Position numbers and translations under genes: made by a program
DNA from: a virus
Reading direction: 5' to 3' (one strand)
Length of the DNA: 30,528 bases
Virus record (IMG/VR): IMGVR_UViG_3300031539_004931
Span: 1-30,528 of that record
Shown: piece after piece, positions 7,157 through 15,476 of the stretch
Layout of the letters: every line of letters starts with the position of its first letter
Numbering within the stretch: position 1 is the stretch's first letter
The notes under the pieces: model-generated
Told to the model about the DNA's origin: nothing
What the model saw: only the letters and a program-made list of their open reading frames with translations
The model's database searches: none

Positions 7157-8611
7157 ATGGCGAATCAATACGCAGTGGGTGCGGGGGGCAACTGGTCTGC
7201 GGCGGGGACGTGGGAGTCCGCGCCGGGCAATGCAGACAGCAGCGGCCCGCCGGCAGGCGGGGATGATGTGTTGTTTGTCGCGGCCAGCGGCGCCGTTGCC
7301 GTTGACGGGGCGACTAATGCCCTTGGCTCGCTGGACATGCTGGGCTATGTGAACGTGCTTACCGTTGACAACGCCGTTGACGTGGACGGCTCAGCCCGGC
7401 TAGATGGAACATTTGCCGGGGCCGCGAACATATCCATTGCGGTGGATATTACCACAGTTGCCGGCACCGCGTTTACGGGATACACGGGCTCTATTGTGCA
7501 GGATGGCGCGGCGGGGGCGCCGACCCTGACCACCAATGCGGCTGCACTGCCTGACATTCAGGTCAACAATGCCGGCGTCGCGTCTTTCATTCTTCAGGAC
7601 GACATGGCCTGCGGGGCTCTGACCCTTGCTAATGCTGCGGGGGTGAAGTTCGACACGGGCGCTAACGATGTCGCCTGTGATGCGTTCGCTATGCCGAACG
7701 GCACGCTGGCTGGCAGCGGCGCCATCGATGTTGGCGGCGCCATCAACATCAGCGGCGGAACGAACAGCCACACGGGGCAGCTCACGCAGACCGCTACGGG
7801 AAGTGTGGTGATTGCCGCAGTGCCGGCGGTGGCCGATTTGTTTCTTGCCGACACAGGCGTCACGAGCACGCTGACCGGCGATGTATACTGCAAGAAGTTC
7901 ACGCATGGCGCGGGCACGGTTGCCCTCGGCAATCAGGTTCTTTACGTCGCCGCCGAGGCCGGGAACGACTTCTGGGTAAGCGGGACAGGCGCATTCACCG
8001 CAGGGACCGGCAGTATTTGCTGGTATGGAATCACGGATGGCCGAACGCAGGGCGCGGTTACTGTCAGCGGTGCGCCGGTGAGCATCATGCCCGATGCGGC
8101 CGGAACGCTCACCGCAACCGGCGCCTGGGCGTTCGACACTGCCGAGACACTAACCATCATGGCCGTGGCCGCGGGCAACGGCACGGTGGACATGGCTGGC
8201 AATAGGCTCGTGGCCGGCGATGTGGTCTTGGGTGATACCGCCGCGAACAACATCAACGGCATTCTCACGTGCGGCGAGGGGGTCATTGCCATCGGCGGGC
8301 TGGCTGACGGCAACGCCGCGAACCTTGCGAACGAAATCCAGCTCGAATCATGTTATCTGCAAAGCTCCGGCACCACGCTGGACTTTGCCAACATTGCCCA
8401 TTCGGCCACCGCCGATAACGTGGTGCATATCGTCTGCCTGGCCGGTGCTGATGTGGCAAACTTCGATCCGGTACAAATTGTCCATTGTCACGGGGACGCG
8501 AACGTGGACAACGGCAGCGCTGCGGGGGCGAACAATGGGGTCAATAACGCGACCACGTTTAACACGCACGCCCACCCGGGAAGCGCCATGATGCTGGGGG
8601 CTGGCTGCTAG
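7157..8611 (+). CDS. Large beta-solenoid adhesin-like virion protein
   Basis: The 484-aa product opens with GGNWSAAGTWESA and PAGGDDVLFVAASG, a start typical of bacterial and phage beta-helix adhesins (NW-S-TW ... GDDV). Imperfect short strands follow throughout, rich in Ala, Gly, Thr, Asn and Val (VDVDGSARLDGTFAGAANIS, AIDVGGAINISGGTNSHTGQ). It ends PGSAMMLGAGC. There is no signal peptide, so it is a virion part rather than an exported bacterial protein. Its place before the tail terminator suggests a decoration or side fibre role rather than the tail tip, which is inference. Confidence 0.6.
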   Translation: MANQYAVGAGGNWSAAGTWESAPGNADSSGPPAGGDDVLFVAASGAVAVDGATNALGSLDMLGYVNVLTVDNAVDVDGSARLDGTFAGAANISIAVDITTVAGTAFTGYTGSIVQDGAAGAPTLTTNAAALPDIQVNNAGVASFILQDDMACGALTLANAAGVKFDTGANDVACDAFAMPNGTLAGSGAIDVGGAINISGGTNSHTGQLTQTATGSVVIAAVPAVADLFLADTGVTSTLTGDVYCKKFTHGAGTVALGNQVLYVAAEAGNDFWVSGTGAFTAGTGSICWYGITDGRTQGAVTVSGAPVSIMPDAAGTLTATGAWAFDTAETLTIMAVAAGNGTVDMAGNRLVAGDVVLGDTAANNINGILTCGEGVIAIGGLADGNAANLANEIQLESCYLQSSGTTLDFANIAHSATADNVVHIVCLAGADVANFDPVQIVHCHGDANVDNGSAAGANNGVNNATTFNTHAHPGSAMMLGAGC

Positions 8612-9292
8612 ATGGCTATCGAGCAGGCAATCTATAGCATTCTGGCCAGCGATATTGCGGCCAAGGCGATTCTGTCTACCCATGGCCTGACGACCGCCGA
8701 TGCGGTAACGCTGACCACCACCCTGGCCGACCTGCCGGCGCCTCTGGCAGTAGCCACGACCTACTATGCCCGCGTTCTGCTGGGCACCACCATCAGCCTG
8801 CACCCGACGGCGGCAAACGCCACGGCGAACACCGCCAAGATCGACATTACGGACGCGGGCAGCGGAACCCACACCTGCATTCCGACAGCCCGGCCGGTGG
8901 AGTGGTTTGCCTTCGCGGCGGACGCCGCCACGGACATTTGCACCTCGACGCGCTGCCGGGTCTATCCGCAGGCCATTCCGCAGGACAGCCTCTTGCCCTG
9001 CATTGTGTACGAGCGAATCAGTACGCCGCGGGTATCCTCTCTGACTGGGACCGCGGGCATCGCCACGCCGCGCATGCAGATCGTGTCATGGGCGGATACA
9101 TACTCGGGCGCCAAGACGCTGGCCGATGCCGTGCGGAATGCCCTGGACGACTACACCGGCGAAGTTGACGGTCTCTATATCGGCTGGATACGCATCGAGG
9201 ACGAGGGGGACATGATCGACCTTTCGGTAGGCATGGATTCCGAGCGCGTCTATGGCGTTCGGCAGGACTTCGTGATTCAGCACTTCGAGTAA
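8612..9292 (+). CDS. Tail terminator/completion protein (DUF3168-like) with an inserted beta module
   Basis: The gene starts directly after the previous stop. Residues 1-17 (MAIEQAIYSILASDIAA) and 106-226 (DICTSTRCRVYPQAIPQDSLLPCIVYERIS ... AKTLADAVRNALDDYTGE ... RQDFVIQHFE) form a DUF3168-type tail terminator. In this family the first helix normally leads straight to the RVYP strand. Here about 75 residues separate them (DAVTLTTTLADLPAPLAVATTYYAR ... ITDAGSGTHT), the same type of module that interrupts the connector at 3541. It would cap the tail tube at the head side. Confidence 0.75.
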   Translation: MAIEQAIYSILASDIAAKAILSTHGLTTADAVTLTTTLADLPAPLAVATTYYARVLLGTTISLHPTAANATANTAKIDITDAGSGTHTCIPTARPVEWFAFAADAATDICTSTRCRVYPQAIPQDSLLPCIVYERISTPRVSSLTGTAGIATPRMQIVSWADTYSGAKTLADAVRNALDDYTGEVDGLYIGWIRIEDEGDMIDLSVGMDSERVYGVRQDFVIQHFE

Positions 9293-9320
9293 GCACACCA
9301 GTTTTCGGAGCTAGACAAAC

Positions 9321-9728
9321 ATGGCCGGCGACATTGCTGACGGGACAGTCTTCAAATGGCGGGCGACCGCGATTTCGGGCGTAACGGGATTTAACGGACC
9401 CAGCCTTCACCGCGACGTTGCGAACATCTCGGACCTGGACACCAGCGTTGCGGGATTCCTCGGCGCGAAGGCCCTGGACCCCGGCGAGGTGTCCCTCGAT
9501 GTTAACTGGAATCCTGACTTGGCAATCCACAACACGCTCATTACGGACATGGCGGCCAATACGGCCGGCGCGTTCCTGATTGAGTGGCAAAACGGCACGT
9601 CCAACACCTGGACGTATTCCGCCAACGCCATCATTACGGATATCGCGCCGGGCGGGTCGATGGGCGACAAGATTGACGGGTCCATCACCTTCAAGCTTGA
9701 CGGCGCGCTAACTGTGACAACGGCATAG
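9321..9728 (+). CDS. Major tail tube protein
   Basis: The 135-aa product begins MAGDIADGTVFKWRATAISGV and continues GPSLHRDVANISDLDTS, DPGEVSLDVNWNPD and GDKIDGSITFKLDGALTV, the pattern of small siphovirus tail tube proteins. It lies between the tail terminator and the tail assembly chaperones, the usual position. A GGAG site precedes the ATG. Confidence 0.8.
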   Translation: MAGDIADGTVFKWRATAISGVTGFNGPSLHRDVANISDLDTSVAGFLGAKALDPGEVSLDVNWNPDLAIHNTLITDMAANTAGAFLIEWQNGTSNTWTYSANAIITDIAPGGSMGDKIDGSITFKLDGALTVTTA

Positions 9729-9756
9729 CCAGCGAGTAGCTGAGAAGGGAGATTGT

Positions 9757-10143
9757 ATGAAGGCGCTGAATCGGGACGACATCCTGAATGCTGACGACCT
9801 GCCGCGCGAGCGCGTGGACCTGCCGGAGTGGGGCGGGTATGTCTATGTCCGCACCCTGACAGGCCAGGAGCGCGACTTGTGGGAATTGGCCGTTGTTGAG
9901 GGCCGCGAGCGACAGGCAGAGAAGTCCATCCGCGCGCGGCTGGCTGTCAGCGTGGTGGTGGATGAATCTGGCAAGTCCCTCTTCGCTGAGGCAGACATTC
10001 CGGCGCTCTCGGCGAAATCCTGCGCCCCGCTGGACCGCATCTTTGACGCCGCCGACCGGCTGAATCACATCACCCGCCGGGACATTCGGGAGTTGGCAAA
10101 AAACTCCGGGGCGGCCAGTGGCGACGATTCTGCTTCCGCCTGA
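9757..10143 (+). CDS. Tail assembly chaperone, short form (G-like)
   Basis: GAGAAGGGAGA lies 5-6 nt before the ATG. The 128-aa product (ILNADDLPRERVDLPEWGGYVYVRTLTGQERDLWEL) matches the tail chaperone upstream frame found before tape measure genes. Residues 114-116 are Ala-Lys-Asn, encoded by GCA AAA AAC, and this contains a slippery heptamer. Unshifted translation ends 12 codons later at TGA. The protein guides tail tube polymerisation on the tape measure and is normally absent from the finished virion. Confidence 0.8.
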   Translation: MKALNRDDILNADDLPRERVDLPEWGGYVYVRTLTGQERDLWELAVVEGRERQAEKSIRARLAVSVVVDESGKSLFAEADIPALSAKSCAPLDRIFDAADRLNHITRRDIRELAKNSGAASGDDSASA

Positions 10144-10460
10144 GCCTCGCCCTTGGCTGCCCGCACCCGGACCACCTGAATCAGATTCTGACCGGCGCTC
10201 AACTTGCCGAGTGGCTGGCCTATTCATGGCTGGAGCCGTTCGGCGAAGAGCGCGCCGACCTGCGCATCGCCTCGGCAATCTGTACCTGGGCCAATGCCCA
10301 CCTTGCAAAAGGCAAGCGGCCATTCCGCCCGCGGGACTTCATGTTTGATTTCGAGACCGCCGCGACGGCCGACGAATCTGACCACCGGCGCGCCCACAGG
10401 CACAAGATGCTGATGCTTGCCGCCATGTCAAAACCCGCACCCGCAAAGAAAACGGAATAG
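9757..10460 (+). CDS. Tail assembly chaperone G-T fusion, made by -1 frameshift
   Basis: A -1 shift on A-AAA-AAC at 10098-10104 carries ribosomes into an open frame that has no ATG near its start. It runs from 10104 to TAG at 10458-10460. The fusion would be about 234 aa: 116 from the first frame and 118 from the second. The second part contains ILTGAQLAEWLAYSWLEPFGEERADLRIA, a signature of the downstream half of tail chaperone pairs, and ends in a Lys/Pro tail. The shift mechanism and gene order are those of lambda G/GT. It ends 2 nt before the tape measure start. Confidence 0.8.
10098..10104 (+). other. -1 ribosomal frameshift slippery site A AAA AAC
   Basis: The heptamer has the X XXY YYZ form in the correct phase: the zero frame reads GCA AAA AAC. 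A GGCGG ... CCGCC pair downstream (within about 10109-10141) could form a stimulatory stem, though it is not a strong hairpin. The frame entered encodes the conserved T-like chaperone domain. Confidence 0.85.
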
Positions 10461-10462
10461 CC

Positions 10463-11989
10463 ATGGCTGTTGTCGGAACACTACTGGTGAATCTCAAGGC
10501 GCAGACGGCAGTCTTCGATAAGAAGATGCGCGCCTCGACTAAAAGCATCAACCACTTTAGGCGGGCAACCAGTCTGGCCCGTACGGCGCTCGGCACTCTG
10601 GGTATCGGCCTTGGCCTCGGCGCCCTTGTTGGCGGCATAAAGCAATTGGCCAGCCTGGCCATGGAGCAAGAGAAAGCCGAGCAGGCACTTCAGGCCGCCC
10701 TGGCGGCAACCGGCCAGGGTTTCGGGGACCACGAGGCGGCCATGAAATCTCTGGCAGCAGAGGTTCAGCGCAACACGATCTATGGCGACGAATTCGTTCT
10801 TGGCCTGATGACCCAGGCGACGAACCTCGGCGTTACCGCCGGCAACATGAAGCAGACAACGCAAGATGCCATCGGGCTGGCGACGGCGCTAAACATGGAT
10901 TTGAATACCGCCCTGCGCTACAGCATTTTGGCAACCCAGGGCGAGTTTACGATGTTGCAGCGGTATATTCCCGCGCTGCGCAAGACAACGGACGTGACGA
11001 AAAAGCTGGCTATCGTCCAGAAGCTTGCTGCGGGGGGCTGGGAGCAGGCGCGAGTACAGATCAAAACGACCGCCGGGTCATTGGCGCAAGTTAAGAATGA
11101 GTTGGGGGACGTTGGCGAAAAGCTGGGCGCGGGCTTTCTGCCACTATGGCGAGAACTCGCTGGATTGGCAACCCAATTTGGGCGCGAGGCCATAAAGCAA
11201 TGGACGGCAGTCGGCCTCTTGGCGCCTGCGCCAGCGGAGGCCGGGGCCGGTCGCGAGATAAAGCGCCCAGAACCCAAGTTCCATCCGGCCATCGAGTCGG
11301 CGCTCGCCAAGGTGCGCGATTTGAACCTGGCAATAGCCAAGGGTGAAGATGCCCAGGCAGCCGCGATTATCAAGCAGCAGGCCGGCTACGCCGCCCTAGA
11401 ACCCACCATTGGCAAGGTGACGGGCCGGCTGATTGACCAACTCCGCGCTGCCCAAATGACCGCCGAGGAATGGGAGCGAACAAAGCTCGCCCTGGCCGGC
11501 GCCAGCAGCGCACAACTAGGATACCTCGACGCCCTGCGGGCGAAACTGGCCGAGGTGCAGGCCGCCAAGGAGCGCGGCGCGCAATGGGAGCAAATCCAGT
11601 ATAGCATGTTCCAGAAGCGCGCGGCTGACGCCAAGCGCATTGCCGACTTTGCCGGACAGGTTCGCGAATCCCTCAAGACGCCCGTCGAGAGCTTCAAGGA
11701 ATTCCGCGACCAGCTTGAGGGAGCCGTCAAGGCAGGGATGCTGGGCAAGGCCGAGATGATTGCGGCGCTGAGCAAGCGGTACGACGAGCTGCGGACGGAC
11801 ACCGAAGTGCGCCAGCGCATGGACCCTGGCGAGTTCCGCGTGCTCAAATCCAGCCTGCTCGATATCCGCGGCCTCGGCGGCATGGGGATGCGGGACCCGG
11901 CTCTGCAAAAACAGGAGCGCCAGCTGCAAGAGGCTATCAAAACAAACCTGGCGCTTGAGGCTATCAAAAACGCCGGGGGCATGAACTGA
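10463..11989 (+). CDS. Tape measure protein
   Basis: The 508-aa product is helical, with a hydrophobic Gly-rich stretch (TALGTLGIGLGLGALVGGI, about 41-59) as in tape measures. The N-terminal helical body holds AMEQEKAEQALQAALAATGQ, ALRYSILATQGEF and LGDVGEKLGAGFLPLWREL, features of phage tail tape measure proteins. The C-terminal half is coiled-coil like. It follows the G/GT chaperones directly. At this length the tail would be short for a siphovirus; by the usual rule of about 1.5 angstrom per residue it would be under 100 nm. Confidence 0.85.
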   Translation: MAVVGTLLVNLKAQTAVFDKKMRASTKSINHFRRATSLARTALGTLGIGLGLGALVGGIKQLASLAMEQEKAEQALQAALAATGQGFGDHEAAMKSLAAEVQRNTIYGDEFVLGLMTQATNLGVTAGNMKQTTQDAIGLATALNMDLNTALRYSILATQGEFTMLQRYIPALRKTTDVTKKLAIVQKLAAGGWEQARVQIKTTAGSLAQVKNELGDVGEKLGAGFLPLWRELAGLATQFGREAIKQWTAVGLLAPAPAEAGAGREIKRPEPKFHPAIESALAKVRDLNLAIAKGEDAQAAAIIKQQAGYAALEPTIGKVTGRLIDQLRAAQMTAEEWERTKLALAGASSAQLGYLDALRAKLAEVQAAKERGAQWEQIQYSMFQKRAADAKRIADFAGQVRESLKTPVESFKEFRDQLEGAVKAGMLGKAEMIAALSKRYDELRTDTEVRQRMDPGEFRVLKSSLLDIRGLGGMGMRDPALQKQERQLQEAIKTNLALEAIKNAGGMN

Positions 11990-11990
11990 C

Positions 11991-12800
11991 ATGGCAGCAA
12001 CCGTTAGGCGCAATCGCCTTGAGGGCCACGCCGCCGAGGTGACGGCCCAGGGGTGGACGTTCACAGAGGCGATTTACCTTGAGAACGTGCGGGGTACGGG
12101 CGTTCAGCAACTCATTAACGCCGTCAACGCCCCGGGCGTGCCGCACTGGGGCGACCTGCACGCTCAGGTTCCTACGGCTGTCGTCATGCGGGTGGTCCCC
12201 GAGGTGCAGAGTGGCGGCACAGTCCGCCTGCTTGTCACCTATGAGGACCAGGGCCGGCGGGACGACCCCGCCGATCAGGATGTCGAGATCGGCACGTCTC
12301 TGCAATCTGTGCAGACGAACGTAGACATAACCGGCACGCTGATGAAGGCGGAGTTCCTACAGGGCAGCGAGTGGAAAATCCAGGGCGGCCAAGCGGCAGT
12401 GATGCGCCCGCACAGCACCATCCGGGTGACGCGGACGGAGGCAAACAGTCCGGGGCAGAAATCGCGGGAGTATGTCGGCAAGGTGAACGGCGCCGGGCAA
12501 TTCAACCTGGCGCGGCACGGCGTGCCGAAGCGAACCTGGCTGTGTACGTCCATTCTGGGCCGGCGCAATCCCGATAACAACAGCTACCGGGTCTCCTACG
12601 AGTTTGAGTACGCCGCGACCTACACGGGCTTTCGCAGCGAGAGCGTGCCCGGCTGGGATGCCGAGATCGTTTACACAGACCCGGACAACGGCAAGGTGCC
12701 GGAAGATGTAATCAATCGCCCGCACGTCCAGGTCCGCGCCGTGAAGTATTATCAGGTGTACACAGAGGCCAACTTTAACGCTTTGAATCTAGGGCGATAA
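11991..12800 (+). CDS. Tail-tip region protein, unassigned
   Basis: The 269-aa product starts 2 nt after the tape measure stop. It is beta-rich (VPTAVVMRVVPEVQSGGTVRLLVTYED, SYRVSYEFEYAATYTGF) and ends in KYYQVYTEANFNALNLG. By position it should be a distal tail or baseplate component, but I cannot assign it to the distal tail or Tal family from sequence. Spacing to the next gene is one base. Confidence 0.55.
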   Translation: MAATVRRNRLEGHAAEVTAQGWTFTEAIYLENVRGTGVQQLINAVNAPGVPHWGDLHAQVPTAVVMRVVPEVQSGGTVRLLVTYEDQGRRDDPADQDVEIGTSLQSVQTNVDITGTLMKAEFLQGSEWKIQGGQAAVMRPHSTIRVTRTEANSPGQKSREYVGKVNGAGQFNLARHGVPKRTWLCTSILGRRNPDNNSYRVSYEFEYAATYTGFRSESVPGWDAEIVYTDPDNGKVPEDVINRPHVQVRAVKYYQVYTEANFNALNLGR

Positions 12801-12801
12801 C

Positions 12802-13653
12802 GTGCCGAATTGCATTTGGCAAGGCGACGTATCTACTGACCCGACGGTTAACGGGAACTGGTCTACCGGGGCAGTCCCGGCGGCTGGCGATGATGTGATT
12901 TTCGACGGCACGGCGCAAGCCGATTGCGTTGGCGGTCCGCTGGCCGGGGTTCAAATCATCTCCCTTACGATCACGGCCGATTGCACGATCAACATCGGGG
13001 CCAGCGCCGCAGACGCCCTGGACCTGGACTGTGCCGGGCCGGTCAACGACTGGGGCAGCGGGGTGCGATATCTGAATGTCCAGAACAGCACGTCCTGGAA
13101 TGTCGGGGGCTCGGGTACCTGCTACGTTGACGGTATTGACAATGACGGCCTGACGATCAACAGCACGGGGACCGTAGTTGTCGGCCCGATCATTACCGTG
13201 CCGGCGGAATTCAACACGACTATTGTGGTTATTAACGGCACCGTGACGTTCCATTATGTTACGGATCAGGCCGCAGCGGCGACGAACGTAATGGTTCTGG
13301 GCGGCACCGTCTACTGCTATGACGATTGGGATGTTGTACAGGTCTTCGGGGGCAATGTCTATCAGCACGACGGCAGCGGCCTCTCCGTCTATGTCTATGG
13401 CGGAATACTGTACTGGAATTCAACGGACAAATGCGGCGACACAATCCTTGAGGTCTATACCGAAGGGGAGGCAACCTTCAAGCACAATGCCGGCGGCTGC
13501 ACCGTGGACGCCTGTAAGATTTACGGCGGCACCGTGGATGATCCGAACGGCATGGTGACGTGGACTACTGCCGTCGAGGTCCACGGCCTGGACTCCAGCG
13601 CAACGATCAACTGGGGGCCGCAGAAGAAGCACACCATCGCCGCAATAGTCTAA
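12802..13653 (+). CDS. Beta-solenoid tail adhesin-like protein
   Basis: A GTG start lies one base after the previous stop. The 283-aa product opens with NGNWSTGAVPAAGDDVIFDG, the same entry motif as the 484-aa protein at 7157. It then reads as parallel strands rich in Val, Gly, Thr and Tyr (VMVLGGTVYCYDDWDVVQVF, GNVYQHDGSGLSVYVYGG), like a right-handed beta helix. It is a likely receptor-binding or tail side fibre protein, which is inference. Confidence 0.6.
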   Translation: MPNCIWQGDVSTDPTVNGNWSTGAVPAAGDDVIFDGTAQADCVGGPLAGVQIISLTITADCTINIGASAADALDLDCAGPVNDWGSGVRYLNVQNSTSWNVGGSGTCYVDGIDNDGLTINSTGTVVVGPIITVPAEFNTTIVVINGTVTFHYVTDQAAAATNVMVLGGTVYCYDDWDVVQVFGGNVYQHDGSGLSVYVYGGILYWNSTDKCGDTILEVYTEGEATFKHNAGGCTVDACKIYGGTVDDPNGMVTWTTAVEVHGLDSSATINWGPQKKHTIAAIV

Positions 13654-14363
13654 TGGCAAGGCAGATTGACCAATTCAAGCGCGGGGACAGGTGGGCAGGT
13701 TCCCGCGCGCGCATGAACGAGGTGGTTCAGCGCAGCAACGACGTGGGCGAAATTCGCGGCGACGGCATTATCCAGGTGGACCGGGTTCCCGGCGGCGGGT
13801 ATGCAATCAGCCTGAATCTGGCCGCCCTGCTACCGCGCCTGCCGAAGCCGCCGGCTATCCGCTGGTTCAAGGGCAAGCAGGTCTCGACCTATGGCCCGCT
13901 GAACAATACCTACATTCGCTGCAATCCGGTGGACGACCGGACGGGCGCGAATCCCGATACCGTTCAGGAAGTGGATATCCGCCTGTGGCGCGTGGGCGGA
14001 CAACCCATCATGGTCCGCAGTGGCGAGCTGGTGCTTGCCGCGCGGGACAACGACGGCGACAAGCTCGCCGGCGAATGGCAGGCGGTGGGCAGCTACACCT
14101 CCGCATTCTTCCCGGTGCTGGTGACGATGGACGGCGGGGCTGCTGGCGACAAGACGACGCAGTGCACGTATACGTATGCCGCCACAACGCTGGACGGGCT
14201 GGTTGCGCTGGGCGCCGGGTTGACGCCGAAGAAGACCCGGCCTTCCGTCGGCAAGCTGGCGGCGCCGCCGAATGGCAGCGTGGGTGTCGGGTATTACGAC
14301 TTGGCTAACAACTTCGCCCTGTACGATGCCAACGAGACCCTGGCGCCGAAGGCTTGCCCGTAG
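13653..14363 (+). CDS. Tail-region structural protein
   Basis: ATG overlaps the preceding TAA (TAATG). The 236-aa product begins with a basic segment (MARQIDQFKRGDRWAGSRARMNEVVQ) like the adaptor segments of tail fibres, then GIIQVDRVPGGGYAISLNL, a motif often seen in phage tail-side proteins. The C-terminal part is beta-rich with Thr and Gly. It is directly followed by the Cys-rich gene. The family is unknown to me. Confidence 0.55.
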   Translation: MARQIDQFKRGDRWAGSRARMNEVVQRSNDVGEIRGDGIIQVDRVPGGGYAISLNLAALLPRLPKPPAIRWFKGKQVSTYGPLNNTYIRCNPVDDRTGANPDTVQEVDIRLWRVGGQPIMVRSGELVLAARDNDGDKLAGEWQAVGSYTSAFFPVLVTMDGGAAGDKTTQCTYTYAATTLDGLVALGAGLTPKKTRPSVGKLAAPPNGSVGVGYYDLANNFALYDANETLAPKACP

Positions 14364-14960
14364 ATGCCCGGCGAGTTTGACATTGACGTACAGGACGCTG
14401 CCAACGACGGGCACTTCGTCATTGCCGAGGATGGCGGATTCAAGGTCGGCGGGATTTGCTGCGGCGCTGCCTGCGAGCACTGCCCTTGCGAGACGCCTTC
14501 GCACTACACGATTGTCGTCAGCAAGATTGCATCCTGCGCCTGCACAGCCGAACAGAACATGGGAACGGAGTCAGCCCTTGGCGAGTGCTATATCAGCGCG
14601 ACCTTTTGCGTTACACAGGATGCTGTAGACCCCTGCTTGTGGACCAACTTCAATGTGGGCACAATCATCGTCTACTATTACCTGACGCCTGATTGTTCGG
14701 GTGCCCCGAATGATATATGGCAGGGCACGGCAATTGCCCGGCTCGTACGTACGGCCGGCAACTTTGCTCTAGCCATTCGGGCCGATAGCATTGATGGCGT
14801 CGGCGGCGATGCTTACGCCTTTGACGGCTCGGGGGCAGTAGCAGACTGTAACGTGGGCTTCTTGCTCAGCGACAGCAGTAACTGCGTCCATAACTTCCTG
14901 AGCAATTACCGATTCAAATTGTGCGAAGACGGCACGGCCTCGATAACCCCCGGATGCTGA
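14364..14960 (+). CDS. Cys-rich virion-region protein
   Basis: The gene starts directly after the previous stop. The 198-aa product carries about 15 Cys, clustered early (ICCGAACEHCPCE), centrally (SCAC, GECY, FCVTQ, DPCLW, DCSG) and late (DCNV, NCVHN, LCED, GC). Other stretches look like beta sandwich strands. Cys numbers like this are unusual in a cytoplasmically assembled virion protein. They suggest metal binding or disulfide formation after release. No signal peptide is present. Confidence 0.5.
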   Translation: MPGEFDIDVQDAANDGHFVIAEDGGFKVGGICCGAACEHCPCETPSHYTIVVSKIASCACTAEQNMGTESALGECYISATFCVTQDAVDPCLWTNFNVGTIIVYYYLTPDCSGAPNDIWQGTAIARLVRTAGNFALAIRADSIDGVGGDAYAFDGSGAVADCNVGFLLSDSSNCVHNFLSNYRFKLCEDGTASITPGC

Positions 14961-15250
14961 ACTTCACCGCAACCTGGCACTGCTATGGACATGCGCACTG
15001 CGTGACCTGCCGGAACGATCCGGCGTGGCGGGCGGCCGTAGGCGCACCGGACGAATGCCCGCATGGTGTGGAGTTGGACGAATTGCCGAAGCCACGCATG
15101 GTGGACGACCCCTGGCTGTCTATCCGCGTGGCCACGTGTGCGCAATGCGCGTCCGATTGTGCCGTCTGGCGAATGAGTTCCTGTCAGCGATTGGCTCGCC
15201 TGCGCCGGCCCGGCTTCGTTTGCCCCGAGGGCCGATTCACGGCGGCGTAG
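14954..15250 (+). CDS. Small Cys/His-rich protein
   Basis: ATG lies 7 nt inside the end of the previous gene, so the two are coupled. The 98-aa product has HCYGHAHCVTC, ECPHGVELDELPKP and VATCAQCASDCAVW, with paired Cys/His spacing that suits zinc binding. The CPHG-V-L-DLP pattern is seen in small proteins near tail genes of other phages. The function is unknown. Confidence 0.55.
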   Translation: MLNFTATWHCYGHAHCVTCRNDPAWRAAVGAPDECPHGVELDELPKPRMVDDPWLSIRVATCAQCASDCAVWRMSSCQRLARLRRPGFVCPEGRFTAA

Positions 15251-15404
15251 TGCGAAACCAATAGGCCAGGCCGCGGAACATATCGCCTACGCTGTGCCCG
15301 GCCGGCAGCCAGATCGCCAGAAGAACTAACAAATACCAGGCCCCGGCCGCGGCTATGGCTACGGTCACGATTAGTAGCGGCGCGTTTCGGTATCGAGCCC
15401 TCAT
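15237..15404 (-). CDS. Short membrane protein on the opposite strand
   Basis: The minus-strand ATG at 15404-15402 is preceded by AGAAAGGGA, which resembles the ribosome binding sites of the plus-strand genes. It gives 55 residues with one clear membrane segment (LLIVTVAIAAAGAWYLLVLLAI, split by no charge) and a basic N-terminus. A run of about 20 uncharged residues with a ribosome binding site is unlikely by chance in GC-rich DNA. Its last 14 nt overlap the 3' end of the opposing gene. No plus-strand gene uses 15251-15476. It could be a small holin, immunity or exclusion peptide; nothing decides between these. Confidence 0.5.
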   Translation of the reverse strand: MRARYRNAPLLIVTVAIAAAGAWYLLVLLAIWLPAGHSVGDMFRGLAYWFRTTPP

Positions 15405-15476
15405 GACCATTCCCTTTCTGTCCCAATTGTATCTAGCCGCGCACCTGCGTCAAGAAGATTTTTGGAGATTCCGGCA

